Source: Planctomycetales bacterium
GTDB lineage: Bacteria > Planctomycetota > Phycisphaerae > SM23-33
Reading direction: 5' to 3'
Assembly: GCA_030673005.1 (NCBI GenBank)
Contig: DAOVFI010000155.1
Span: forward strand, 1-6,102
Length of the DNA: 6,102 bases
How positions within the stretch are numbered: the stretch's first letter is position 1; each line of letters starts with the position of its first letter. Positions 1 to 5,721 of the stretch are shown piece by piece. The notes under the pieces are model-generated. The model saw only the letters and a list, made by a program, of their open reading frames with translations. It did not search any database and was not told where the DNA came from. The position numbers and the translations under genes were made by a program.

Positions 1-2
1 GG

Positions 3-356
3 GGGCTTGGCTTCAAAAAATCGTACCGTAACATCGACTGGGTGGCGTTCGACGCGCCGTCTAAAAAGGCAGGGCGAGTTACCTTCCCGATGCTGCTCTA
101 CCCATACGAGAAATCCCCGCCGAAGATCAATCTCCGCATCGTAGCCGAAACCGATCAAGGCGCTCACTTCGTAATCCGGATTGGGAAAAGAACCGACCAC
201 ATAGTCTTCTCACTCGGGAAGAAGGGATTTCGCGATGGACAGATTGAAACCGACGGGCACTGCGCCGTCGTCCGCTGCCGGGACGGAAAACCGGTTTCCC
301 GGAGCGTCGCCGGCGGGCGGAAACTGACCTTTCCGGGTCTAAACGCAAAACCGTGA
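3..356 (+). CDS. C-terminal fragment of a possible heparinase II/III-like (polysaccharide lyase type) protein, 5' truncated
   Basis: The reading frame is open from the left edge (first complete codon at position 3) to TGA at 354-356, leaving 117 residues. An internal GTG at 42 exists, but the frame continues upstream of it with no ribosome binding site, so this is best read as the end of a longer gene. The fragment looks like an all-beta domain: alternating hydrophobic strands (VTFPMLLYPY, INLRIVAE, HFVIRIG, DHIVFS), then a segment beginning ETDGHCAVVR that ends in GRKLTFPG. A terminal beta-sandwich of this style, with a 'fP.LLYP' strand and a late 'ETDG..A.VR..DGK' hairpin, occurs at the C-terminus of heparinase II/III-type lyases and related secreted glycan enzymes; this is an impression from motif style, not a domain hit. 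No catalytic residues are in view. The next gene starts 29 bases after the stop, so the two are probably co-transcribed. Confidence 0.55.
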   Translation, partial: GLGFKKSYRNIDWVAFDAPSKKAGRVTFPMLLYPYEKSPPKINLRIVAETDQGAHFVIRIGKRTDHIVFSLGKKGFRDGQIETDGHCAVVRCRDGKPVSRSVAGGRKLTFPGLNAKP

Positions 357-374
357 CGGCGTCGATACACGCAT

Positions 375-378
375 GGAG
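375..378 (+). promoter_or_regulatory. Ribosome binding site that fixes the start of the 386-1777 gene
   Basis: GGAG lies 7 bases before the ATG at 386. The longer in-frame alternative, GTG at 353, overlaps the previous stop codon and would put eleven extra residues ahead of an otherwise normal signal peptide. The site therefore favours ATG 386. Confidence 0.65.
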
Positions 379-385
379 CAATATC

Positions 386-1777
386 ATGAATCACAAGCCT
401 GAAAGAAAAAAGATCGTCTTGTTCTCTGGTATCCTGATTGCGCTCATGGTCGCTGTCTTGCCGGACTTGGCGGTCGGTAGTCCAGCCGGTAACAGGACAA
501 AAAACACACCCGACGGTCAAGGTTACAAACCCCTGCCGGAAGGACAAAGCCGCGTCCGCGTCTGGGACCTTGGTAAAAAATACACCTACAAACACTACTG
601 GCCCAAAAAGCAGTGGGAAGACCGGGCCAACTGGGTCCAGGTCCCCTACGGCAAAGTCGCCGACTACAAATTCCGCGGCGATTGTATGATCGAAGGGCCG
701 AACTTCTGGGTCTCGCTGCACGCCAGCGGGCACGACGCGTGCTTCCTCTACAACAAGGTCGATAAGGAAGGCACGCCCTCACGCCATAATGAGATGTACC
801 GCTCCTACGACCAGCCGGGTGGGCTTAGGACCTACTGCGGCAGTTACGAATACAACAGGATCATCAAGAACGAGCGTGGCGATATAATCGTCGAAAGCAG
901 GACCAAAACGCGAAGGAGGAAGGGCCTTGACGTGTATCTGGTCAATCGCTATCGCGTTCAGGCCGGCAAGCCCTGGTTGGAGATAGAGCCGGTCAACATA
1001 ATGGTTTCCGAGCAGGGCATGCACGGCGAATCGCGGATTCACATCTCGCCGGAATCGCTGGGCGACGGGCAGGATTTCCTGGCAGATTCGTGGAAACATC
1101 CGCCCGACAAGACCGTCTATCATCCGCACACCAGCCGGATGCTGCTGGATCTGATAATGGACGACGACTGCATCTGGGCGATGATGTGGAAGACTGTCGG
1201 AAAAATACCGGGCAAGCGGAAGCATCCTTACTTCGAGCACCGGTCGCGGAGTGATAACTGTCGCGGCGGGTACCCAGCCGGCTGGCAGCGGATCGGCGAA
1301 GGAAAAAGCCCGCTGATTTTCACCGCCCCGTTCGTCAAGTATCGCGGCGAGAAGATGGTTATCGGCGTCCTGCGAATCGGACACTGGCATTACCAGAAGA
1401 TCGGCGCCGCCGTGCAGGCCGGGAAGGATTACAAAGGCCGGTTTCGTTACGTCTATCAGCGTAGGGTGAAGAGTTCGCCCTTCTCGCCGGGCGGGCGATG
1501 GTGGCCTATGTATCCCGGTAAGTGGCGGATGATCGGCTGCATCGACGGAAAGTATCACACGCAGAAAGTTACCGTTACAAAAGCCGACGTGGGCAAGTCG
1601 GAGTTCACCTTCCGTAGCCCGGCCGCGGGAAAACTCGAATATGTCGTTTTCTACCTTTACGACCGAACCGACCAGACACCCAAAGACGTTCACACGATAA
1701 TGGACATCTACCGCCGGAGCATCGGCGGGAACAAGACCGTAGGCCGGGACGAAGCGAAGCGCAGTCCCGGCAATTGA
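386..1777 (+). CDS. Exported protein of unknown family with signal peptide and six cysteines
   Basis: With the ATG at 386 the product has 463 residues. The first 31 form a classical signal peptide: basic KPERKK, a hydrophobic core IVLFSGILIALMVAVL, and a likely cut after AVG before SPAG. There is no lipobox cysteine. I do not recognise the family. The mature part is rich in Trp, Tyr, Lys and Arg, has many short beta-like stretches, and holds six cysteines (in GDCM, DACF, TYCG, DDCI, DNCR and IGCI), an even number that would suit disulfides outside the cytoplasm. The stretch around NRYRVQAGKPWLEIE resembles strands of sugar-binding supersandwich (mutarotase-like) folds, a weak resemblance. It follows a possible lyase gene by 29 bases, so a role in extracellular glycan handling is plausible but inferred. 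The final residues (after NKTV, from GRDEAKR to the stop) are encoded by a REP-like repeat that recurs inverted at 4673-4705, so the original C-terminus was probably altered. Confidence 0.85.
   Translation: MNHKPERKKIVLFSGILIALMVAVLPDLAVGSPAGNRTKNTPDGQGYKPLPEGQSRVRVWDLGKKYTYKHYWPKKQWEDRANWVQVPYGKVADYKFRGDCMIEGPNFWVSLHASGHDACFLYNKVDKEGTPSRHNEMYRSYDQPGGLRTYCGSYEYNRIIKNERGDIIVESRTKTRRRKGLDVYLVNRYRVQAGKPWLEIEPVNIMVSEQGMHGESRIHISPESLGDGQDFLADSWKHPPDKTVYHPHTSRMLLDLIMDDDCIWAMMWKTVGKIPGKRKHPYFEHRSRSDNCRGGYPAGWQRIGEGKSPLIFTAPFVKYRGEKMVIGVLRIGHWHYQKIGAAVQAGKDYKGRFRYVYQRRVKSSPFSPGGRWWPMYPGKWRMIGCIDGKYHTQKVTVTKADVGKSEFTFRSPAAGKLEYVVFYLYDRTDQTPKDVHTIMDIYRRSIGGNKTVGRDEAKRSPGN
1739..1771 (+). repeat. REP-like palindromic element, copy 1 (inside the 3' end of a gene)
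   Basis: The core is a hairpin with a perfect 8-bp stem, GCCGGGAC (1743-1750) with GTCCCGGC (1764-1771), and a 13-base loop. The 33 bases 1739-1771 match the reverse complement of 4673-4705 at 30 positions. It lies within the coding sequence of the exported protein, just before its stop codon. No T-run follows, so it does not look like an intrinsic terminator. Confidence 0.75.
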
Positions 1778-1846
1778 AAGCATCTGGCAGTCCGTTGTGA
1801 AAGTGCTTCGTCGGCGAGAGCGTGCGATTCCGCCCAGCCACAAGGA

Positions 1847-1908
1847 GCGAAAACGCAGGCGAATCCACTGGATTCGTCTGCCTGCCGGCAGGCAGGTCGA
1901 GTTTTCGC
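1847..1908 (+). repeat. Nested palindromic element, possible three-way-junction RNA fold
   Basis: This element sits in the 218-base gap (1778-1995) before the ceramidase-like pair. Three nested stems are visible. The outer stem is GCGAAAAC (1847-1854) with GTTTTCGC (1901-1908). The second is CGAATCC (1860-1866) with GGATTCG (1870-1876) around a 3-base loop. The third is the perfect 18-base palindrome CTGCCTGCCGGCAGGCAG (1878-1895). The palindrome shares the core of those at 5458-5471 and 5608-5627. It may be a mobile palindrome inserted in the leader, or a structured 5' leader of the operon. The rest of the gap holds only a small hairpin, CGGGT-AAAA-ACCCG (1921-1934), and the ribosome binding site before 1996; I see no convincing promoter. 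Confidence 0.65.
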
Positions 1909-1995
1909 GACGTAAATTGACGGGTAAAAACCCGCTCGCAGCCAGAATGACTTTCACCACAGGCTGCTGGCGGACAAAGTGAAGGAAGCACCCGA

Positions 1996-3348
1996 ATGAG
2001 CACGTTGAGAGCAGGCGCAGCGAGGGCGAACATCACGCCGGCGGTCGGGGCTTTGACCAGCGCTACCGGTGTCCTCGGCAGTAAGCCGGCGGTCGGCATC
2101 GCCGGCGAATTGTTTGCAAAGGCCCTCGTCCTCGACGACGGGCGGACTAAAGCAGCCCTGGTAACTGCCGACGTAATCGACCTGGGGCAGAAGATAGTGG
2201 CCGAGACGCGCGAGCGTATCGAGCAGATGACCGGCATAGCGCCCTCACACGTGATGTTCGCCGCCTCGCACACCCATTCCGGCCCGATAACCCGCCGACC
2301 TCACCCGCTCGAAGGTGACAACGTCCCTTATCAGAGTTACCTGGATCAGCTGGTCGCTAAAATGTCCGGCGCCGTCGCTGAAGCCGACTCGCGTTTGACT
2401 GAGGTGAGGCTCGGCGTCGGCGAAGGACACGCGCCGTTCAACATCAACCGCTGGATCCCCACCCCGGACGGGCCGACGGGCGCACGGTGGGGTCCAAATC
2501 CTGACGCGCCCACAGACGAGACACTGTCGGTACTGCGTCTGGACCGGCCGGACGGCTCCCCGCTGGCCGGCGTGGTCAACTTCGCCGCACATGCAAGCGT
2601 GGCGAGTTGGGGCAAGTATTTCTCCGCCGACTATCCGGGCTTCCTCCAGGAGACACTGGAGAAGGTTTTCGATGATGACGGCGACGGAACGATGACCGCA
2701 ATGTTCCTTAACGGTGCAGCCGGCGACCTGAAAATCAAGTGGCTCAAGAAGAAACAGGACGGCTCACTCGGCTTCGCCTACGGCGGCGTCGATGCCGCCC
2801 GGCGGTGGGGAAAGGTGATCGCCGGGGCGGCGCTGTCGGTTCTGGAACAGATAGAGACGACCGGACAGGACATCCGCATAAGCATAGCATCAAAGGAAGT
2901 TGATCTTCCGATGCTCCCTCTGCCATCCGCCGAGGAGGTCGGCAGGCAGCTGGAAGAAAAACGCAAAGCCGGTGAGGATACGACCTGGGAACAGCGAGTC
3001 CTTCCGTCACTACTGGACGGGACAGCCCCGACGGCCATCGTCGGCGAAGTCCAGTTGCTCCGGCTGGGCGAAGATATTGCCCTGGCGGCGTTTCCCGGCG
3101 AGTTGTTCGTCGAGATAGGCCTGCGGCTGCGGCGGGAACTGCCCTTCAAGCACCTGTTCGTCGTCGGCTACGCCAACGGCGGCGTCGGGTATCTGCCAAC
3201 GGCCGAGAGTTGCCGACAGGATGGGATGAATCCACGCTATGACTGGCATAAGGAGTTCTGGTATCCTGCCTGTCTTTCCGAAGGCGCCGAACCGGCGCTG
3301 GTGTCGGCTGCGAAGGAACTGGCGGAAAACCAAGGAGTGCGAACATGA
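1996..3348 (+). CDS. Neutral/alkaline non-lysosomal ceramidase N-terminal-domain family protein, copy 1
   Basis: The product has 450 residues. The ATG at 1996 is preceded by GAAGGAAG (1981-1988) at good spacing. The family is recognisable from the start (RAGAARANITPAVG, then FAKALVLDDG and ALVTADV) and from its metal-site motifs in order: ASHTHSGP (His92, His94), VNFAAHAS (His199), FPGELF (Glu369) and GYANGGVGYLPT (Tyr399). In Pseudomonas ceramidase the zinc is held by two His, one Glu and one Tyr in equivalent motifs, so the metal site seems intact. The nucleophile motif (N-x-G-D-V-S-P-N in known ceramidases) reads AAGDLKIK here, putting Lys246 at the serine position. Characterised ceramidases are around 650-750 residues with a C-terminal Ig-like domain; this protein is essentially the catalytic domain alone. 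There is no signal peptide, so it is probably cytoplasmic. A DDDGDG insert near residue 228 is absent from copy 2. The substrate is unknown; some other amide or ester hydrolysis is possible. Confidence 0.88.
   Translation: MSTLRAGAARANITPAVGALTSATGVLGSKPAVGIAGELFAKALVLDDGRTKAALVTADVIDLGQKIVAETRERIEQMTGIAPSHVMFAASHTHSGPITRRPHPLEGDNVPYQSYLDQLVAKMSGAVAEADSRLTEVRLGVGEGHAPFNINRWIPTPDGPTGARWGPNPDAPTDETLSVLRLDRPDGSPLAGVVNFAAHASVASWGKYFSADYPGFLQETLEKVFDDDGDGTMTAMFLNGAAGDLKIKWLKKKQDGSLGFAYGGVDAARRWGKVIAGAALSVLEQIETTGQDIRISIASKEVDLPMLPLPSAEEVGRQLEEKRKAGEDTTWEQRVLPSLLDGTAPTAIVGEVQLLRLGEDIALAAFPGELFVEIGLRLRRELPFKHLFVVGYANGGVGYLPTAESCRQDGMNPRYDWHKEFWYPACLSEGAEPALVSAAKELAENQGVRT
3332..3337 (+). promoter_or_regulatory. 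Ribosome binding site for ceramidase-like copy 2, inside the end of copy 1
   Basis: AAGGAG lies 7 bases before the ATG at 3345 and within the last codons of the preceding gene. Start and stop overlap as ATGA (3345-3348). This arrangement points to translational coupling of the two paralogues. Confidence 0.8.
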
Positions 3349-4664
3349 GCACATTGACCGCAGGCGTATCGCGGGCGAACATCACACCGCCCGTCGGCGC
3401 GATAACCAACGGCGGCAAACCGGCCATCGGCATCGCCGGCGAACTGTTCGCCAAGGCGATGGTCCTCGACGACGGACGGACAAAGGCGGCTTTGGTAACG
3501 GTCGATATTATCCTGCTGGGCAAAGACGTTGTCTCCGAGGCGCGTGAGCGGATCGAGCAGATGACCGGCATCCCGGTTTCACATGTGATGTTCGCGGCCT
3601 CGCATACACATTCGACACCTTTGAGTTTCACGCGCGAGGCGCTCTGCGCAAGCGGCGGTCACCCGCCGGATCAGAGTTACATAGACCAACTGGTCGCGAA
3701 GATGGCCGGCGCAGTCGCCGAGGCCGAGACGCGCCTGGTCGAGGTGAAAGTCGGCGTCGGCGCCGGTCACGCCCCCTTCAACATCGCCCGCTGGGTTCGG
3801 ACACCAGACGGCCCGACCGGCGCACGGTGGGCGCCCAATCCCGACACACCCACCGACGAGACGCTCTCGGTTCTGCGTCTTGACCGTCTCGACGGGACGC
3901 CGCTGGTCGCCGTTGTCAATTTCGCCGCACACGCAAGCGTCGCAAGTTGGGGCGAGTATTTCTCGCCCGACTATCCCGGCTTCCTCCAGGAGACCCTTGA
4001 GAAGGTTTTTGACGGTGCGATGACCGCGATGTTCGTCAACGGCGCTTCGGGCGACCTGAAGATCAAGTGGCTGAGAAAAAAGGATGACGGTTCGCTCGGT
4101 TTCGCCTACGGCGGCGTCCAGGCCGCCCGGCGGTGGGGAAAGGTGATCGCCGGAGCGGCGCTGTCGGTTCTGGAGCAGATACAGACAGTCGAGCGGGATT
4201 GCCGGATAAGCATTTCCTCAAAGCAGGTGGATTTTCCGATGCTTCCCTTGCCTTCTGCCGATCAAATCGCTAAAAGGCTCACCGGGAAACGCAAGGCCGG
4301 CGAGGACACCCGCTGGGAAGAGCGTGTCCTTCCGTCGCTGCGGGACGGGACCGCCCCGACGGCAATCGGCGGTGAAGTCCAGTTACTGCGCCTGGACAAC
4401 GACATCGCGCTGCTGGCTGTGCCCGGCGAGATGTTCACCGAGATAGGCCTGCGGATGCGCCGTGAACTGGACTGCGAGAACCTGTTCATCGTAGGCTATG
4501 CCAACGGTACGGTCGGATATCTGCCGTCGGCGTCAAGTTGCAGGGAAGATGGCATGAATCCGCGTTACGACTGGCATGAGTTTCATTGGTACCCCGCCTG
4601 CCTTTCCGAAGGCGTTGAGCCGGCGCTGATGTCGGCGGCTAAGGAACTGCTCGGCGCGGGATGA
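3345..4664 (+). CDS. Neutral/alkaline non-lysosomal ceramidase N-terminal-domain family protein, copy 2
   Basis: The product has 439 residues and is a clear tandem paralogue of the previous gene, roughly three quarters identical by eye along its whole length. The same expected zinc residues are present: His87/His89 in ASHTHSTP, His196 in VNFAAHAS, Glu362 in VPGEMF and Tyr392 in GTVGYLPS. The serine-nucleophile position is again lysine (Lys239 in GASGDLKIK). Differences cluster in three places: a 5-residue deletion near residue 20, a rewritten loop after HTHS (with Gly to Thr in the motif), and loss of the 4-residue acidic insert. Conservation is strongest in the segments ending LGFAYGG and AARRWGKVIAGAALSVLEQI. 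There is no signal peptide. Its start overlaps the stop of copy 1, so the two proteins are probably made together and might form a heteromer or act on related substrates; that is inference. Confidence 0.88.
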   Translation: MSTLTAGVSRANITPPVGAITNGGKPAIGIAGELFAKAMVLDDGRTKAALVTVDIILLGKDVVSEARERIEQMTGIPVSHVMFAASHTHSTPLSFTREALCASGGHPPDQSYIDQLVAKMAGAVAEAETRLVEVKVGVGAGHAPFNIARWVRTPDGPTGARWAPNPDTPTDETLSVLRLDRLDGTPLVAVVNFAAHASVASWGEYFSPDYPGFLQETLEKVFDGAMTAMFVNGASGDLKIKWLRKKDDGSLGFAYGGVQAARRWGKVIAGAALSVLEQIQTVERDCRISISSKQVDFPMLPLPSADQIAKRLTGKRKAGEDTRWEERVLPSLRDGTAPTAIGGEVQLLRLDNDIALLAVPGEMFTEIGLRMRRELDCENLFIVGYANGTVGYLPSASSCREDGMNPRYDWHEFHWYPACLSEGVEPALMSAAKELLGAG

Positions 4665-4672
4665 ACGGTTTC

Positions 4673-4705
4673 GCCGGGACTGCGCTGCGCTCCGTCCTGG
4701 CCTAC
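4673..4705 (-). repeat. REP-like palindromic element, copy 2 (inverted relative to copy 1)
   Basis: The hairpin pairs GCCGGGAC (4673-4680) with GTCCTGGC (4694-4701), 8 bp with one G-U pair and a 13-base loop. As a 33-base unit it is the reverse complement of 1739-1771 with three mismatches, including the trailing CCTAC. It fills most of the 77-base gap between ceramidase-like copy 2 and the racemase gene. The two copies bracket the tandem pair in opposite orientations. Confidence 0.75.
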
Positions 4706-4741
4706 GGGCAAGGATAAAAACGAGCCAGAGGAGAAACCTTT

Positions 4742-5434
4742 ATGAAATGTATCGGTCTTATCGGCGGGATGAGTTGGAATTCGTCGGCGGAATACTACGC
4801 GCACATCAACACGCTGGTATCCGAGAGGCTGGGCGGCCTGCACTCCGCTCGTGTCATCCTCTACAGTATGGAATTCGATGAGATCGAGCGCGCCCAGCGT
4901 GAGAATCGTTGGGACGACATGGCCGCGGCGCTCGCCGACGCCGGAAAGGCGCTCAAATGCGCCGGGTCCGATTTCCTGCTGATTTGCACCAACACAATGC
5001 ACAAAGTCGCCGACGAAGTTGCCAACGGCAGCGGACTGCCCCTGCTTCACATCGCCGACGCCACCGGCCAGGCGATTCGGAAGGCGGGTATCAAGACCGT
5101 CGGACTGCTGGGTACGCGTTTCACAATGTTCGAGCCGTTCTGCCGCGAAAGGCTCGAGAAATTCGACCTGAATGTCCTCGTGCCCGGTCCCGAAGACGCC
5201 GACACGGTTGATCGGATCATCTTCGAGGAACTCTGCCAGAGCAGATTCGAGACGGCTTCGAAGCAAATATGCGTCGAGATCATAGGCAGGATGGTCGAAC
5301 AGGGCGCCGAGGGGATTATCCTCGGCTGCACTGAACTTCCGCTGCTGATTAAGCCCGACGACGTTGACGTGCCCCTGTTCGACACGACACGCCTGCACGC
5401 AGAAGCGGCTGTCGATATGGCGCTTTCCGAATGA
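4742..5434 (+). CDS. Aspartate/glutamate racemase family protein (YgeA-like)
   Basis: The product has 230 residues, normal for this family of cofactor-independent amino-acid racemases, which interconvert L and D forms with two cysteines acting as general acid and base. Both are present in their signature contexts: Cys82 in ICTNTMHKVAD and Cys196 in LGCTELPLLI. The N-terminus, MKCIGLIGGMSW followed by SSAEYY, is the typical opening of the aspartate racemase group, and ATGQAIRKAG then KTVGLLGT begins the second half of the pseudo-symmetric fold. The ATG at 4742 follows AGAGGAG (4727-4733) at 8 bases. It has no signal peptide and is probably cytoplasmic. It lies 77 bases after the ceramidase-like pair, so it may be in the same transcript. 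Family members act on aspartate, glutamate or other amino acids, and the exact substrate cannot be read from the sequence. Confidence 0.92.
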   Translation: MKCIGLIGGMSWNSSAEYYAHINTLVSERLGGLHSARVILYSMEFDEIERAQRENRWDDMAAALADAGKALKCAGSDFLLICTNTMHKVADEVANGSGLPLLHIADATGQAIRKAGIKTVGLLGTRFTMFEPFCRERLEKFDLNVLVPGPEDADTVDRIIFEELCQSRFETASKQICVEIIGRMVEQGAEGIILGCTELPLLIKPDDVDVPLFDTTRLHAEAAVDMALSE

Positions 5435-5457
5435 GACTGAACGTGGCATGGCCGCCT

Positions 5458-5471
5458 GCCTGCCGGTAGGC
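5458..5471. repeat. CCTGCCGG-type palindrome, short copy
   Basis: GCCTGCCGGTAGGC is palindromic apart from one G-T pair. It lies just after the racemase stop codon and shares its core with the palindromes at 1878-1895 and 5608-5627. Confidence 0.6.
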
Positions 5472-5474
5472 TAA

Positions 5475-5571
5475 TAGTCTGTAACACGTATTTTGATGGG
5501 TGCCATGTTCACGCCCTTCACTTCGTTACGGGCGAGAACATGGCACCCATCATTTTAGATGCTACAGACTA
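5475..5571. repeat. Large imperfect inverted repeat (MITE-like hairpin)
   Basis: The two arms are about 42 bases each around a 13-base loop (5517-5529). Perfect blocks are TAGTCTGTA (5475-5483) with TACAGACTA (5563-5571), TGATGGGTGCCATGTTC (5494-5510) with its complement (5536-5552), and CGCCC (5512-5516) with GGGCG (5530-5534). The 10-base segments between the outer and middle blocks are equal in length but poorly paired. It dominates the 287-base gap between the racemase and the last gene (5435-5721). I see no target-site duplication and no transposase. Confidence 0.8.
5494..5556 (+). terminator. Possible intrinsic terminator at the core of the inverted repeat
   Basis: The strong inner hairpin (17-bp stem 5494-5510 with 5536-5552, continuing inward after one mismatch) is followed on the plus strand by TTTT at 5553-5556. 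It lies 60 bases after the racemase stop and before a new gene with its own leader, the right place for an operon end. The T-run is short, so termination could be weak or incidental to a mobile repeat. Confidence 0.4.
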
Positions 5572-5597
5572 CTGGGTCTCGGCCATGTTTCGGCATC

Positions 5598-5634
5598 ACG
5601 GGCGAGACCTACCTGCCGGTAGGCAGGCGCCCGT
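5598..5634. repeat. Extended CCTGCCGG-type palindrome with flanking stem
   Basis: The inner palindrome (5608-5627) is CCTACCTGCCGGTAGGCAGG, with one mismatch and one G-T pair in each arm. It is enclosed by a perfect 7-bp stem, ACGGGCG (5598-5604) with CGCCCGT (5628-5634). The 10-mer ACGGGCGAGA at 5598-5607 also occurs at 5528-5537 in the preceding inverted repeat, which suggests related building blocks. Confidence 0.65.
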
Positions 5635-5643
5635 CCCACGCCC

Positions 5644-5672
5644 AAGCCCACGGATTGCAATGGCGTGGGCTT
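5644..5672. repeat. Hairpin upstream of the last gene
   Basis: AAGCCCACG (5644-5652) pairs perfectly with CGTGGGCTT (5664-5672) around an 11-base loop. An alternative pairing exists: CCCACGCC (5635-5642) with GGCGTGGG (5662-5669). Only three T residues occur at its 3' end. It lies 50 bases before the next start codon, so it could be a leader structure with two states or one more piece of the repeat cluster. Confidence 0.5.
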
Positions 5673-5721
5673 TGACGCTACAGATTTTCGCAACCTGCTT
5701 CTGTCGAAAAGGAGATGCCGT

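Noticed and set aside
353..385. GTG 353 as start of the exported protein
   Set aside because: It gives an N-terminal extension ahead of a complete signal peptide, and a better ribosome binding site serves the ATG at 386.
1917..1948. Possible promoter, TTGACG followed by CAGAAT
   Set aside because: The spacing is about 20 bases and the second box is poor; in this unknown host a promoter call is not supportable.
779..1960. Minus-strand open frame of 393 codons
   Set aside because: It is antisense to the exported-protein gene and runs through the repeats in the gap. The composition is rich in Arg, Pro and Leu without domain features, as expected for the opposite strand of a GC-rich gene.
1797..1982. 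Plus-strand 61-codon frame in the gap
   Set aside because: It is largely translated palindrome (WIRLPAGRQ) and has no proper ribosome binding site; the repeat explains the open frame.
4583..5449. Minus-strand open frame of 288 codons
   Set aside because: It covers the racemase gene in antisense, whose catalytic motifs on the plus strand are unambiguous.
5458..5672. CRISPR array
   Set aside because: The repeats are palindromes of differing length and spacing, with no regular repeat-spacer period and no cas genes.
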